The notes: generated by a model from the sequence alone, not told the origin. A stretch of DNA of 64,000 nucleotides from Clostridium aceticum (GCF_001042715.1 NZ_CP009687.1:3153418-3217417); one strand, 5' to 3'; positions 44,970-54,403 are shown, counted from the first letter of the stretch. Program-made: numbers and translations.

Positions 44970-45628
44970 CTTTTACCTCCAAAAATAGAACAGATCACTT
45001 GGGACAAGGCATTAATACTCTGATGAACCTTCCCGATCACCTCTTTATAGAATTCATTTTCACTATCATTCTTCTCAAGTACCCCTAGAAGAAAGGGTTC
45101 TATCTCTCTAAGAGCACAACGCAACCTGTGTAAAAGAATGATCTCTCTGCCCTTTTCCAATTGTATATGGAATTCCGTGATTTCAAAGCAGTCATCCAAA
45201 TCATCAGAATAATCCTCTGCTTTTATCCCCATACATTCTTTACAACCAAATGTTTCAGTGGTATTCTTCTTGAAATCATCTCTAATACTTGAAAACTCTT
45301 TGCCTAAATCAATAATATTTTGGGCTAAAAGAACATCCCTACTTAAAAGTTCCTCTGCAGTAATAAGAAATAATGCTTCCATTGATTTCATCTTCCAGTA
45401 GAACATTTTCTTTTTCCAATGGTCTTTTGTTTTTATTTCCTTGGATGGTTCCTCTATATCTTCTGTGTCTTTTTCAATAACAGGAGCATCCTCAACCATA
45501 TTTATCCCACGATCTAATAAAAACTGACGTCCTCCTGGTGTAAGCCTTTCTCCAGTTTTTATTGCATAAGTAGTAAAAGGTTCTTTTCTAAATAAGTCCC
45601 GCAAATCTTCTTCGGTAATAAACTTCAT
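44951..45628 (-). CDS. EutT-like protein (degenerate cobalamin adenosyltransferase family)
   Basis: 225-aa protein whose start MKFITEEDLRDLFRKEPF...ERLTPGGRQFLLDRGINMV is the EutT N-terminal signature. A helical adenosyltransferase-like region follows (about 75-225), with a CKEC motif (about 129-132) where EutT has a metal-binding HX11CCXXC. The locus needs no B12 by its own enzymes, so it may be a structural or regulatory relic, or may still adenosylate cobalamin for another pathway. I start at the ATG at 45628, seven bases after AAAGGGGA. Confidence 0.78.
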   Translation of the reverse strand: MKFITEEDLRDLFRKEPFTTYAIKTGERLTPGGRQFLLDRGINMVEDAPVIEKDTEDIEEPSKEIKTKDHWKKKMFYWKMKSMEALFLITAEELLSRDVLLAQNIIDLGKEFSSIRDDFKKNTTETFGCKECMGIKAEDYSDDLDDCFEITEFHIQLEKGREIILLHRLRCALREIEPFLLGVLEKNDSENEFYKEVIGKVHQSINALSQVICSIFGGKRCQRES

Positions 45629-45670
45629 ATTCATTCCCCTTTACTTTTCTTGTCTTAAAAACGTGACTTA

Positions 45671-46621
45671 TCAATGTCTTATCACTGAAACTGGAAAATC
45701 ATATTCCTTTATCCAACCCTCAATGATGGCTAGTTCATCATTGCTTAATTGAAATTCTCCTTCTGCTTCATAGACCATCCCCAACTGCTTGTATTTATTT
45801 ACCCCCAACTTATGATAAGGAAGTAGATCTATCCCCTTAAAGTTTTTATAATCACGATAGGGCATTAAAAAATCAAGGACTTTTTTCATCTCATCTTGAC
45901 AGTCATTTACACCTTTTAGAAGAGGCATTCTTATTTGCACATTATAGCCACGATCTAACAGTTCCTTTAGATTTTCTAGGATTTGTTCATTGCTTACTCC
46001 TGTTAGCTGGTGATGTCTTAGGGAGTCAATGTGCTTTAAATCATAGAGGAATAAATCAGTAAACTCAGCAACCTGAAGCATGGATTCAAGCTTTGCATAA
46101 CCACAGGTTTCAATAGCTGTATTGATGCCTTCCCCCTTACAAGCCTTCAGCAGACTTGCAGCAAATTTTGACTGCATCATTACTTCACCACCACCTAGAG
46201 TAACACCACCACCTGATATATCATAAAAGGCTTCGTCTTCTTCTATAATTTCTAAAAGTTCATCAACGGTTTTTGTTTCTCCCACAATCGATAATGCAGC
46301 TTGTGTGCAAGCTTTCTGGCACCTATGACATCCTAGACAATCAATGCTTCGATTGATTACATGTTTTCCTCCCTCGGTCATGCTATGAATTCCAACAGGA
46401 CAAACCGAGACACAAGCACCACAATCAGTACATGAACTGCTTTTAAACATCACTTGATATTTTCCTTCCAACCCTTCAGGGTTAGAACACCACTTACAGC
46501 GTAATGGGCATCCTTTAAAGAACACCATGGTTCTTATTCCTGGGCCATCATACATATTGTATTTTTGTATATTAAATATAAATCCTTTTCCTTCAGTTAT
46601 AGCCGCCTTATTATTGCTCAT
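45671..46621 (-). CDS. cutD: Choline TMA-lyase activating enzyme CutD (radical SAM)
   Basis: 316-aa glycyl-radical-enzyme activase. The radical SAM cluster motif is CPLRCKWC (about residues 35-42). Between it and the barrel lie two ferredoxin-type motifs: CTDCGACVSVCP and CLGCHRCQKACT. SAM-binding GGGEVMMQ (about 143-150) follows. It uses S-adenosylmethionine to abstract hydrogen from the CutC glycine. It lies 133 bases after cutC, with a strong stem-loop between, which fits lower expression than cutC. GGGAGATGATAGG precedes the ATG. Confidence 0.93.
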   Translation of the reverse strand: MSNNKAAITEGKGFIFNIQKYNMYDGPGIRTMVFFKGCPLRCKWCSNPEGLEGKYQVMFKSSSCTDCGACVSVCPVGIHSMTEGGKHVINRSIDCLGCHRCQKACTQAALSIVGETKTVDELLEIIEEDEAFYDISGGGVTLGGGEVMMQSKFAASLLKACKGEGINTAIETCGYAKLESMLQVAEFTDLFLYDLKHIDSLRHHQLTGVSNEQILENLKELLDRGYNVQIRMPLLKGVNDCQDEMKKVLDFLMPYRDYKNFKGIDLLPYHKLGVNKYKQLGMVYEAEGEFQLSNDELAIIEGWIKEYDFPVSVIRH

Positions 46622-46673
46622 ATCCTATCATCTCCCGTTTGATTCCTTTAGCTATCTATAGAATAGATCATTT

Positions 46674-46726
46674 ACCTGAGTTGGTTCTCCATATGCCTTA
46701 TAGCATAGGAGCACCCAACATCAGGT
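46674..46726 (-). other. Stem-loop between cutC and cutD
   Basis: A long imperfect hairpin with outer ACCTGA/TCAGGT, inner GTTGG and GGAG helices and a GCATA loop region. It is not followed by a T-run. It is probably an mRNA processing or stabilising element, or a partial attenuator, setting the CutC:CutD ratio. Confidence 0.6.
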
Positions 46727-46754
46727 AATATGAAATGTCATAGAATTTACTTCA

Positions 46755-49295
46755 TTAGAAATGTGTCAACATTGTTCTGCTTATGATCTCATCTTGAACA
46801 TCCTTGCAAAGTTCAACAAAGAATGCACTATAACCCGCCACACGGACGATTAAGTCACGATACTGCTCTGGATGCTTTTGTGCTTCTATTAAGGTATTGT
46901 TATCTAAATAATTGAACTGCATTTCACCAAGACCCAACATACAAGCAGTACGTAGTAATGTTATAATCCCTTGTTCACCCTCCGGTGTATCCAGTAGACC
47001 TGCCATCAGCTTAAAGTTATGCACCATACCTAAGTTCATGCTATCGCAAGCCATCTTAGAAACGGATTTAATAATGGCGGTAGGTCCTTTAAAGTCTGCT
47101 CCTTGTGTAGGACTGATACCATCAGATAATGGTGTCCAAGCTTTACGTCCGTTTGCAGATGCACCAGTTAATTGACCAAAAGGCGTGTTGTTAGAGATCG
47201 ATAAGGTACCATGGCACATAACAGAATATAAAGTTTTGTACTTACGGTGTTCCATTTCAGTAAAGTTAATTAAATCAGCAGCAATTAAATCTACATAGTC
47301 ATCGTCATTACCATACTTAGGTGCCTGTAGGCAATCATTTCTTAGTTGCTCATAGCTTACAAAGTCAGCTTTTAATGCTTCGTTTATTTGGTGTAGGGTA
47401 TATTTCTTTTCGTCATAGACTAATCTTTTAATAGCCGCCATAGAATCTACATAGGTTGCTAAACCACTCCAAACAACCCCTGGACCAAAGTTGTACATAG
47501 CACCACCAGCTGAAACATCTTTGCCTTTTTCCATGCATCCCTCATACATAATGGACATGAGCGGTTTTGGTGCCAATTCTCTATGAACACGCTGTGATAT
47601 AACGGTAGCTATACTGCTCAACTTAGTAATATATTTAATCTGTTCCTTAACAGCATTTTCAAAGTCTTCGTAAGTTTTGAACTGATCCAAATCACCCATA
47701 TCAGGACAAACCTGCTTACCATACCATAATGGAATACCTTTGTTCAGTGCTAGTTCAATAGCAATAGGCCATTGTGTATAGGCTGTAGAGGTCCACTGGT
47801 ATAAACGACCAGACTTTTGTGGTTCAACACAACCCATTAAGCAATAGTCACGGGCATCCTCTATAGAAACACCCTTTGCCAACATCATCTTAATATGAAC
47901 ATCGTCAAAATGGCATGCTGGGAATCCCATACCAGAGCGGACAACCTCAACAATCTTCTTTAGATATTTCTTAGGTGACTGACTGTGAATACGTGTTGCC
48001 AAAGATGGTTGATAGATTCTAACATGGCGAACTGCATCCATTAATAAGTAGGTCAAATCGTTTGTGGCATCAAGACCTTGACGGGTAACACCACCAACGC
48101 ACATATTTACAAATGGTTGGTATCCTGCAAAGAATTTAGAACCACCTTCACTAGTAACCCACATCATCTCTGACATTTTGATTAGCATACAACCAGCCAA
48201 TTCAAATGCTTCATATTCCGTCATTCTGCCACTTTCTATATCCGCTTTGTAGAATGGATACATGTATTGATCAACACGACCAATTGACATACCCGTTTGG
48301 TTTTCTTCAACCACTAGTAAAGACTCCACAGTCCAAACAGCTTGAACAGCTTCCCAGAAGGTGTTAGGTTTATGGGCTGGAACCCTGCTGTTTATTTCAG
48401 CAATCTTTTGTAGTTCCGCCTTACGCTTAGGATTCGTCTCTTTTGCTGCTAGCTCAGCGGCATACTGAGATAAACGTTTGGCATAGATCATAACCCCTTC
48501 GGTGGTTTCTATAACAGCTTTGTAATAATAGATTTTTTCAATATCCTCAGGATTCTCATAGCTTAACTTATCTAAATGCTCCTGTGCTTCTCTTTGAATA
48601 TCCAACATACCTTTTTTCATTAGGATAACATCATAACCTGGGTTGGAGTCTCCTCCACCGTTTAGTGCGTGGTAGGAACAATCAGAAACAAAGGATTCCC
48701 CTGAAATCTCCCAAACACCAGCCTCACGGTATTGATCTTCACAATATTCATCAACAGATTTACCTTTCCAAAAGGGGAAAAGCTCTTCACGCATGTACTT
48801 CTTATCTTCTTCTGATATATAAAATGGATCTTGAGGACGAGTACCAATGGTATCAATTTCATTTTCCATCCATCTCCATGCTATATCAGGTGAAAAAGCC
48901 CCAGCACGAGGTGCACCACAAGGCGCTCCAACTATCAGTTCATCTTCTTGAATCACTAAGGGTGCAGTTTCACAACAATAGCGGAAACTCTTGGCTCTTA
49001 GTAAAGTTTTAGGCATACCAGGGTTTTCCTTAGCAATCTTGGTGATGGCTTTAGCACGGTATGTAGTGATGCTAGGCTTCCACTTTAAATAGGTTTCCTT
49101 CAATCTCTTAAGACGTTCCGTCATACCATCTGGAATACCAATCTCCTTCACATCCGACGGTGTGCAACTTGGAGTACTATCCTTTGTCATTTCTTTGGAA
49201 ATGCCTTCAAAAACCTTCATTAAAGAGGATCGTTCTTCTACAGACATATTTTTAGTGGCTTCTGCCAGCTTATTTGAAAATTCACGAATATCCAA
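46755..49295 (-). CDS. cutC: Choline trimethylamine-lyase CutC (glycyl radical enzyme)
   Basis: 846-aa glycyl radical enzyme splitting choline to trimethylamine and acetaldehyde. I start at a TTG (49295) with a GGAGGG site seven bases before it; the ATG ten codons upstream lacks a ribosome site. From the TTG, residues match Desulfovibrio CutC numbering exactly: Y208 and D216 ([10 protein letters not shown]), F395, thiyl C489 and E491 (GCVEP), T502 and Y506 (WTSTAY), and radical G821 (RVAGYSA). This is the choline-specific set, not glycerol or propanediol dehydratase. There is no long N-terminal extension, as in GRM1-type loci. The first ~40 residues may be an encapsulation helix. Confidence 0.95.
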   Translation of the reverse strand: MDIREFSNKLAEATKNMSVEERSSLMKVFEGISKEMTKDSTPSCTPSDVKEIGIPDGMTERLKRLKETYLKWKPSITTYRAKAITKIAKENPGMPKTLLRAKSFRYCCETAPLVIQEDELIVGAPCGAPRAGAFSPDIAWRWMENEIDTIGTRPQDPFYISEEDKKYMREELFPFWKGKSVDEYCEDQYREAGVWEISGESFVSDCSYHALNGGGDSNPGYDVILMKKGMLDIQREAQEHLDKLSYENPEDIEKIYYYKAVIETTEGVMIYAKRLSQYAAELAAKETNPKRKAELQKIAEINSRVPAHKPNTFWEAVQAVWTVESLLVVEENQTGMSIGRVDQYMYPFYKADIESGRMTEYEAFELAGCMLIKMSEMMWVTSEGGSKFFAGYQPFVNMCVGGVTRQGLDATNDLTYLLMDAVRHVRIYQPSLATRIHSQSPKKYLKKIVEVVRSGMGFPACHFDDVHIKMMLAKGVSIEDARDYCLMGCVEPQKSGRLYQWTSTAYTQWPIAIELALNKGIPLWYGKQVCPDMGDLDQFKTYEDFENAVKEQIKYITKLSSIATVISQRVHRELAPKPLMSIMYEGCMEKGKDVSAGGAMYNFGPGVVWSGLATYVDSMAAIKRLVYDEKKYTLHQINEALKADFVSYEQLRNDCLQAPKYGNDDDYVDLIAADLINFTEMEHRKYKTLYSVMCHGTLSISNNTPFGQLTGASANGRKAWTPLSDGISPTQGADFKGPTAIIKSVSKMACDSMNLGMVHNFKLMAGLLDTPEGEQGIITLLRTACMLGLGEMQFNYLDNNTLIEAQKHPEQYRDLIVRVAGYSAFFVELCKDVQDEIISRTMLTHF

Positions 49296-49357
49296 AATTC
49301 TTCCCTCCAATTCTTTTTCAATCATTTCTTAATTTAGCTATCTGCACCGGTGATTCA

Positions 49358-49660
49358 TTAAAGATTCAAATTTTCTAGGGAATAGCGCGAAATAATTTTT
49401 TCGATGTCTTGATGTGGACTTGCGATAACAACCGAGCTATAAACTTCAGAACCCATATTTTCTACAGCTCTTACCCCGGTTTCTACAGCTGCTTTGCAGG
49501 CTCCTACATCTCCTCGAACTAGCACAGAAATATAACCAGAAGCTACGTTTTCGAAACCAATTAATTCAACATCAGCAGCTTTGCACATTGCATCCGCAGC
49601 CTCTAAAACATATACGATTCCAAATGTCTCTATTAAACCTAAAGCATTATATCTACCCAT
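49358..49660 (-). CDS. Microcompartment shell protein, BMC-H
   Basis: 100-aa single-BMC protein: MGRYNALGLIETFGIVYVLEAADAMCKAADVELIG, SGYISVLVRGDVGACKAAVETGVRAVE and SVVIASPHQDIEKII. I start at the ATG at 49660; a frame seven codons longer begins at an ATG without a ribosome site. It lies between the other early BMC-H gene (27 bases) and cutC (62 bases). Its pore loop (ENVASGYIS) lacks the GGG of the other BMC-H copies, so its pore may differ in selectivity. Confidence 0.9.
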   Translation of the reverse strand: MGRYNALGLIETFGIVYVLEAADAMCKAADVELIGFENVASGYISVLVRGDVGACKAAVETGVRAVENMGSEVYSSVVIASPHQDIEKIISRYSLENLNL

Positions 49661-49687
49661 ATGCAGTTCATCTCCCCTCATTTGTAT

Positions 49688-49984
49688 TTATTTATCAATG
49701 TCATATAGCGAAACAATATTTCCAATGGCTTGAATAGGTCGTGGCATAACATTTTGTGCTGTTAATTTGCCTATTGCTGCTGCCGCCGCTGCTCCTGCTT
49801 CTACAGCCGCCTTAACGGCAGCAATATCTCCCTTTACCATAATCGTAACAAGTGTGGAACCTACATTTTCATAAGATACCAGTTCAACATTAGCAGCCTT
49901 TAACATTTTGTCTGCCGCCTCAAGTGCAGGAACCATTCCCACTGTCTCAACAAGCCCCAATGCTTCTTCTCCGTAATACCTCAT
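49688..49984 (-). CDS. Microcompartment shell protein, BMC-H
   Basis: 98-aa single-BMC protein: [67 protein letters not shown] and [14 protein letters not shown]. The pore loop reads VGSTLV. It is the first shell gene of the operon, 76 bases after the small hypothetical, with GAAAGGATGG upstream of the ATG. Confidence 0.92.
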   Translation of the reverse strand: MRYYGEEALGLVETVGMVPALEAADKMLKAANVELVSYENVGSTLVTIMVKGDIAAVKAAVEAGAAAAAAIGKLTAQNVMPRPIQAIGNIVSLYDIDK

Positions 49985-50060
49985 CGTATTTCCATCCTTT
50001 CAAATTCTTTATTGTTTAGTACTTATTTCAATCTTTTTGCCTCTGTTTGATTAGTCTCTA

Positions 50061-50327
50061 TCAGTCTTTAATGTATTTATTAATTGTATCTTTACCTTCT
50101 TGATGTGCTCGATAATAAATTTTTAAGGCACCAGCTTGATCCAGTTCAACTCTTGCTTCTTCAAGAAGACCATTGGCCTCAGCCGTCATCAAGGAATTAA
50201 GTACATCATCTTTATTAAGAGCTTTGAATTTGCCGTATTCTCCTTTTAAAGCTTCAATGACATCTTCAGTACAAGCTTCTTTTATTCTTGTAAAATATTT
50301 TAAAATAGCATAATTAAGCGGCTTCAT
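50061..50327 (-). CDS. Small winged-helix-like protein of cut operon
   Basis: 88-aa protein (MKPLNYAILKYFTRIKEACTEDVIEALKGEYGKFKALNKDDVLNSLMTAEANGLLEEARVEL...), with helix-turn-helix-like spacing followed by a beta-hairpin, as in small winged helices. It could be a regulator or an assembly factor. Its ATG lies inside the end of the transporter gene (14-base overlap, AAGGAGGAGATAGCG site), so it is coupled to it. No family is recognised with certainty. Confidence 0.65.
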   Translation of the reverse strand: MKPLNYAILKYFTRIKEACTEDVIEALKGEYGKFKALNKDDVLNSLMTAEANGLLEEARVELDQAGALKIYYRAHQEGKDTINKYIKD

Positions 50328-51420
50328 TCGCTATCTCCTCCTTTTTACCGAATAAGTCCATTGGATTCATTGCAATTACCAAGATACCCAATGCCATCAT
50401 GATTGCAGCAGCCCATTCTATCACACTTAAACTCCAGCCTTCCATACCGCCAATTACACCAAGTAGTAACCAACAGCTTAGTGGTCCAAAGAAAGAATAC
50501 GTTCCGTTAGTAGCCATTCCTAGAGCGGCACCCGTCATACTGTTGGCCTTATACCACCACATAAAAGAAATAAATGCTACAAACCCAGATACAGCAAACC
50601 AAATCATAGCAGGACCACTTGTAAAAGCTTCTCCAGCAAGTTTAAATGAAAGCATCATGTCGCCTTCTACCATACCCAGTATAGGAAGTAAAATAAGTAA
50701 GTTGGCAAGACCTGATGTTACCTGACGTATGGTAATACCAATTTCAGTATCAATCATAGCTGAACCATAACCAGCTATAACGCCTTCAAATCCCCAACCT
50801 AAAGCAGCTACAAAAGCAATAATAAGTCCTAGTACTACACTATCTGCTGCTTCACCACCGATACCTACACTTCCAATCATGACGCTGGCGGAAACACAGA
50901 TAATAATACCTAGTGTCATACGTTTGTTTAACTCTTGCTTATATAACACTCTACCTAAAATAGCACCTATTGCTGGACAAAGAGCAGTTATTGGGATAGC
51001 CATTGAGCCTGCCAGCTGAATACCAACAACATAGGATACATTGGCAATAGGACCTCCTAAAAGAGCTGCCAACATGATCATCCGACCAGGGGTAGTATTA
51101 ATCGTTCTAAAGAAGTCTCCAAGTTTTCCCTTCAAGCCTACGTTAAACAATGCCCAAATAGCACTGCAAATATCATTTACCGCACTTCCAAGGGCACCTA
51201 CGATAAATATGATAACAAAAGTTGATAATCCTCCTGTGTTATCACCATACCAGTCGGCCCAAACCCCTTTGGACATACCCAATGTCAAGAATGCTGAAAA
51301 CATTCCATAAGTAAGACCTGATAATAAACCAATAATGATACCCTTTTTGAAAAACTGCGATGACAATTTTTTCTTAGCAGCAATTGCAGATGCATTGGCT
51401 ACCGATGTTGCTTCCTTCAT
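50314..51420 (-). CDS. DMT/EamA-type transporter of cut operon
   Basis: 368-aa membrane protein with about ten transmembrane helices and an internal repeat, typical of the drug/metabolite transporter superfamily. It is the first gene of the cut operon, so it probably imports choline or exports trimethylamine, ethanol or another product. Polar GGPIANVSYVVG and WWYKANSMTGAALGMATNGTYSFFG are its most conserved-looking segments. It is larger than EmrE-type SMR proteins found in other cut clusters. Substrate is inferred from position only. Confidence 0.78.
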   Translation of the reverse strand: MKEATSVANASAIAAKKKLSSQFFKKGIIIGLLSGLTYGMFSAFLTLGMSKGVWADWYGDNTGGLSTFVIIFIVGALGSAVNDICSAIWALFNVGLKGKLGDFFRTINTTPGRMIMLAALLGGPIANVSYVVGIQLAGSMAIPITALCPAIGAILGRVLYKQELNKRMTLGIIICVSASVMIGSVGIGGEAADSVVLGLIIAFVAALGWGFEGVIAGYGSAMIDTEIGITIRQVTSGLANLLILLPILGMVEGDMMLSFKLAGEAFTSGPAMIWFAVSGFVAFISFMWWYKANSMTGAALGMATNGTYSFFGPLSCWLLLGVIGGMEGWSLSVIEWAAAIMMALGILVIAMNPMDLFGKKEEIANEAA

Positions 51421-51784
51421 AAATAAAACTCCCTTCTTAATTTTTTGCGTTTTTCTCCGACAATGCTTTACTTGTAATAATGATTTTAAAAAGTGCTGTA
51501 TTTATCATTATATTTATCATAACTTAACAATGGTTTTTTTTATGGCACAAAATCGACAACTTTACTGTAGAATATCCTTTGGTTTTTTTACGTGATTGTA
51601 CTATCGTCAGTTTTTTGTACTAATGGTATCGATTTTATTTTAGTAAAGATAGTGAATAGGATCATTTTTTATTGCACAATATCCATCAAGGTAAAACAAA
51701 AAAACACCTTGATTTCTCAAAGTGTCTTTTTAACATCTTATAAATAGGACTGTTTCCCATGAAAGAATCAACAAGCATAGCTGT
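51421..51784. promoter_or_regulatory. Promoter region of the cut operon (364 bp)
   Basis: On the minus strand a TATAAT (51507-51512) has no good -35 element, which suits an activator-dependent promoter. GTAC-containing sites (GTACAAT at 51595-51601, GTACAAAA at 51613-51620) lie upstream. The right end holds the terminator of the choline-kinase-like gene. Confidence 0.5.
51701..51730 (-). terminator. Terminator of the choline-kinase-like gene
   Basis: AAAACACCTTGA/TCAAAGTGTCTTTT stem with one G-U pair. Read leftward it is followed by a long T-run (GTTTTTTTGTTTT), 54 bases past the kinase stop. Confidence 0.75.
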
Positions 51785-52699
51785 CTAATTCTTTACTATA
51801 TCAGCAATCGAATAATCTGATAAATCAGTAATTGCCTTGATATTCCTTCGAAAACGTTCGTACCTCATATAGCAGTAATCAAGAAAATCATCACCGTTGT
51901 AGTGTCTAATCAATGCCCATACCATCCAAAGCAAATCCTGTGCCAGCATATAGCATTTTATTTTTAGCACTTCTTCCGGCGTTGGTGGTTGCCCATAGTA
52001 ATCTAAAACAAGATATTCAATGGATTCTTCTGTCAACTTAGATTCCAGAATATACGCAGCCACATCCCAACTAGGATCATTCATTCCAGAGTACTCCCAA
52101 TCTATAAGGTATGTTCTGCCCTTGTCATCGAGAATAAAGTTTTCTGGCACAGTATCATTATGACAAGGAACAGAAATGGGATTTTTTATGTTTTTTTCTA
52201 AAAACTCCATTAACTGCTTTTTCAGTGGAGCATAATCAAAGAAAAAATCCCCCTGCATCTCTTTAACAATCTCTTCATACTTATTCAACTCTGTTTGAAA
52301 ATCAAAGGAGTTGGGAAAGTATTTTGGACTAGCATGGGTTTTTTTCATTAAAGCAGAAACAGCCCTCAAGTTGACAGGAGAGTGTGGATTAGCAAGAGCA
52401 ATATTTTTGCTGTTTTTAATATACCTGCTGATTTTAACCCCGCTGATCTCATCAAAATAAATACATTGGGAGTTTAGTCCCAGCTCCGAAGCAATACTAC
52501 TGTTGACCTTTTCAATTTTTCGGTCAATCATCTGATTAGTCATGCCCCCTGGTTGACGGATCACATATTCCTCACCCTTGATCTTCATAATGTAGTTGTA
52601 ATTAGTAAGCCCACCTGCAAAACGGGATTTATCAAATATAATACTATCATCCTTAAAAACAAGACGCAGTTTTTTTTGTACGATCTCTTCCATATTCAT
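51785..52699 (-). CDS. Choline/ethanolamine kinase-family phosphotransferase (LicA-like)
   Basis: 304-aa aminoglycoside-phosphotransferase-fold kinase. Brenner motif CHNDTVPENFILDDKGRTYLIDWEYSGMNDPSWDVA (about residues 184-219) carries the catalytic Asp and the DWEY/D metal site typical of choline kinases. I start at the ATG at 52699 (seven bases after GGTGGA). Phosphorylating choline would trap it or divert it to phosphocholine, the opposite of CutC consumption. It is not in the cut operon, having its own terminator, but the same direction and 360 bp separate them. Ethanolamine or another amino-alcohol is possible. Confidence 0.85.
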   Translation of the reverse strand: MNMEEIVQKKLRLVFKDDSIIFDKSRFAGGLTNYNYIMKIKGEEYVIRQPGGMTNQMIDRKIEKVNSSIASELGLNSQCIYFDEISGVKISRYIKNSKNIALANPHSPVNLRAVSALMKKTHASPKYFPNSFDFQTELNKYEEIVKEMQGDFFFDYAPLKKQLMEFLEKNIKNPISVPCHNDTVPENFILDDKGRTYLIDWEYSGMNDPSWDVAAYILESKLTEESIEYLVLDYYGQPPTPEEVLKIKCYMLAQDLLWMVWALIRHYNGDDFLDYCYMRYERFRRNIKAITDLSDYSIADIVKN

Positions 52700-53142
52700 C
52701 AGTAATTCCACCATATATATAAAATTTGTTCTTTGTCTATGGGAGCATACAAGAGGCTGACAGCAAAGGTGTCAAGTACCTTAACAAACCAAAAGTCCAA
52801 TTCATAGCTCCCTGAGACTTAACTTATTATAGCAAGAATAGTCTATAGAATCAATACGTTGCTTTATGTCTACCTGTTCTTCTAGAAATAGTCCACTTTT
52901 TGAAGTCCTCTCTACAAGGGTTCCTCATTGCAAAACTGATATTTTATAAATAAATATTGGATGTAGCCTAAATTTTTATCCTTGGGATATAGTAATTGTT
53001 CAAGAAAAGAGATTTTGTACAATGTCCAATTTCAATAAAGTACAATAATGCTACAACGATATGGTGAATCTTCAATAAAAGAATTGTTTTGTATGATATC
53101 ATAAATTATCATTTGCATAAAATTTTACATCAATGGGAGGTA
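52700..53142. promoter_or_regulatory. Divergent promoter region (443 bp)
   Basis: Separates the choline-kinase-like gene from the alcohol dehydrogenase gene. Two GTACAAT heptamers (starting 53017 and 53040, 23 bases apart, same orientation) precede a TGTATGAT -10-like box. These resemble AraC-type direct-repeat sites and recur in modified form upstream of the cut operon. Nothing else was seen. Confidence 0.4.
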
Positions 53143-54288
53143 ATGATCATAGAAGACAAGTTTATACTGAAATCAAAAGTTTATTTTAACACCCAATCCC
53201 TGCAACTTTTAAAACAGATTACTGGGTCCCGAGCATTTATTGTTGCTGATTCTATCATGGAGACATTAGGGTACCTTGAAAAAACAGTAGATTACCTAAG
53301 TGAAGCAGGAATAAGCTCTGAAGTTTTTTCAGGAGTGCGTCCTGATCCAGATGTCAAGGTAATTGCAGAGGGGCTGAAGCTTTATAAGGAAAGTGCTGCG
53401 GATGTCTTGGTGGCCATAGGGGGAGGTTCCGCCATCGATACCGCCAAAGGAATTCTTTATTTTGCTTGGAAATTTGGAAGTATCGAAGGGGTGGAAATTA
53501 AAAAACCTCTCTTCATTGCCATTCCCTCCACCAGTGGAACTGGTTCCGAAGTAACTGACTTTTCCGTCATTACCTGCGAAGGAGAGAAGGTATGCATCGT
53601 AGATGAATTTATCGCCCCAGATATAGCCATACTAGATTCTACTTGTATTCAGCATGTTCCTCAACGGGTGGTGGTAGATACGGGAATAGATGTTTTAGTT
53701 CATGCTATCGAGGCCTATGTTTCCACGAAAGCCACGGACTTTACAGACGCCCTGGCAGAAAAGGCCATCAAACTTATATTCGAAAATCTTGAAACCCTCT
53801 ATATCGACATAAATAATGATGATGCTAAGGATCATGTTCAAAACGCTTCCTGTATGGCAGGAATGGCATTTACAAATACAGGTCTTGGCATCAATCACAG
53901 CCTCGCCCACGCCTTTGGAGGAGCTTTTCATATTTCACATGGTCGCTCTAATGCACTATTGCTCAAGGCCGTAATGGAATTCAACGCTGATCTAGCTGGC
54001 AGTGCCAACGGTTATGCGGCACAAAAATATGCAAAGCTGGCAACAATTCTACAGCTTCCAGCTAGAACAAGCCGTGAAGGGACAGTTAATTTCATGTTGG
54101 CAGTAGAAAAGTTAAAAAAATCCCTAGGAATTGAAGATAATATGAGAACCCTTGGCATTGAGGAGAGGGAGTTTGAAAACCTACTAGAGCAAATGGCTGA
54201 AACAGCAATGCTAGATCGATGCACCCCTACCAATCCTAAGCAACCTTCTAAAGAAGATTTAATCCAAATTTATCGAAAATGTTATTAA
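53143..54288 (+). CDS. Iron-containing alcohol dehydrogenase, EutG/PduQ/CutO-like
   Basis: 381-aa group III alcohol dehydrogenase reducing acetaldehyde to ethanol with NADH, which would regenerate NAD+ for the acylating dehydrogenase. Features are GGGSAIDTAKG (about residues 81-91), PSTSGTGSEVTDFSVIT and metal ligands in DVLVHAIEAYVS and NHSLAHAFGGAFHISHG. It is the likely missing CutO partner of the cut operon. Its start is unclear: the ATG at 53143 is only two bases after GGGAGG, and ATC or ATA codons follow at better spacing. A longer frame begins at 53089 without a ribosome site. Confidence 0.87.
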   Translation: MIIEDKFILKSKVYFNTQSLQLLKQITGSRAFIVADSIMETLGYLEKTVDYLSEAGISSEVFSGVRPDPDVKVIAEGLKLYKESAADVLVAIGGGSAIDTAKGILYFAWKFGSIEGVEIKKPLFIAIPSTSGTGSEVTDFSVITCEGEKVCIVDEFIAPDIAILDSTCIQHVPQRVVVDTGIDVLVHAIEAYVSTKATDFTDALAEKAIKLIFENLETLYIDINNDDAKDHVQNASCMAGMAFTNTGLGINHSLAHAFGGAFHISHGRSNALLLKAVMEFNADLAGSANGYAAQKYAKLATILQLPARTSREGTVNFMLAVEKLKKSLGIEDNMRTLGIEEREFENLLEQMAETAMLDRCTPTNPKQPSKEDLIQIYRKCY

Positions 54289-54292
54289 GTAT

Positions 54293-54322
54293 AACCTCCT
54301 CTTTGCCAGCAAAGGGGAGGTT
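54293..54322 (+). terminator. Terminator of alcohol dehydrogenase gene
   Basis: AACCTCCTCTTT/AAAGGGGAGGTT stem with one G-U pair, then TTATTTATT, 5 bases past the stop. Confidence 0.82.
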
Positions 54323-54403
54323 TATTTATTCCTTCTTATAAAATTCCAAGATGTAGCATTTGATTAAGGGATAAACCTTTTTAGTGTGTTATTTATTATA
54401 TAT

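Noticed and set aside
48665-49012. 115-codon plus-strand open frame
   Set aside because: Antisense shadow of cutC with unprotein-like composition.
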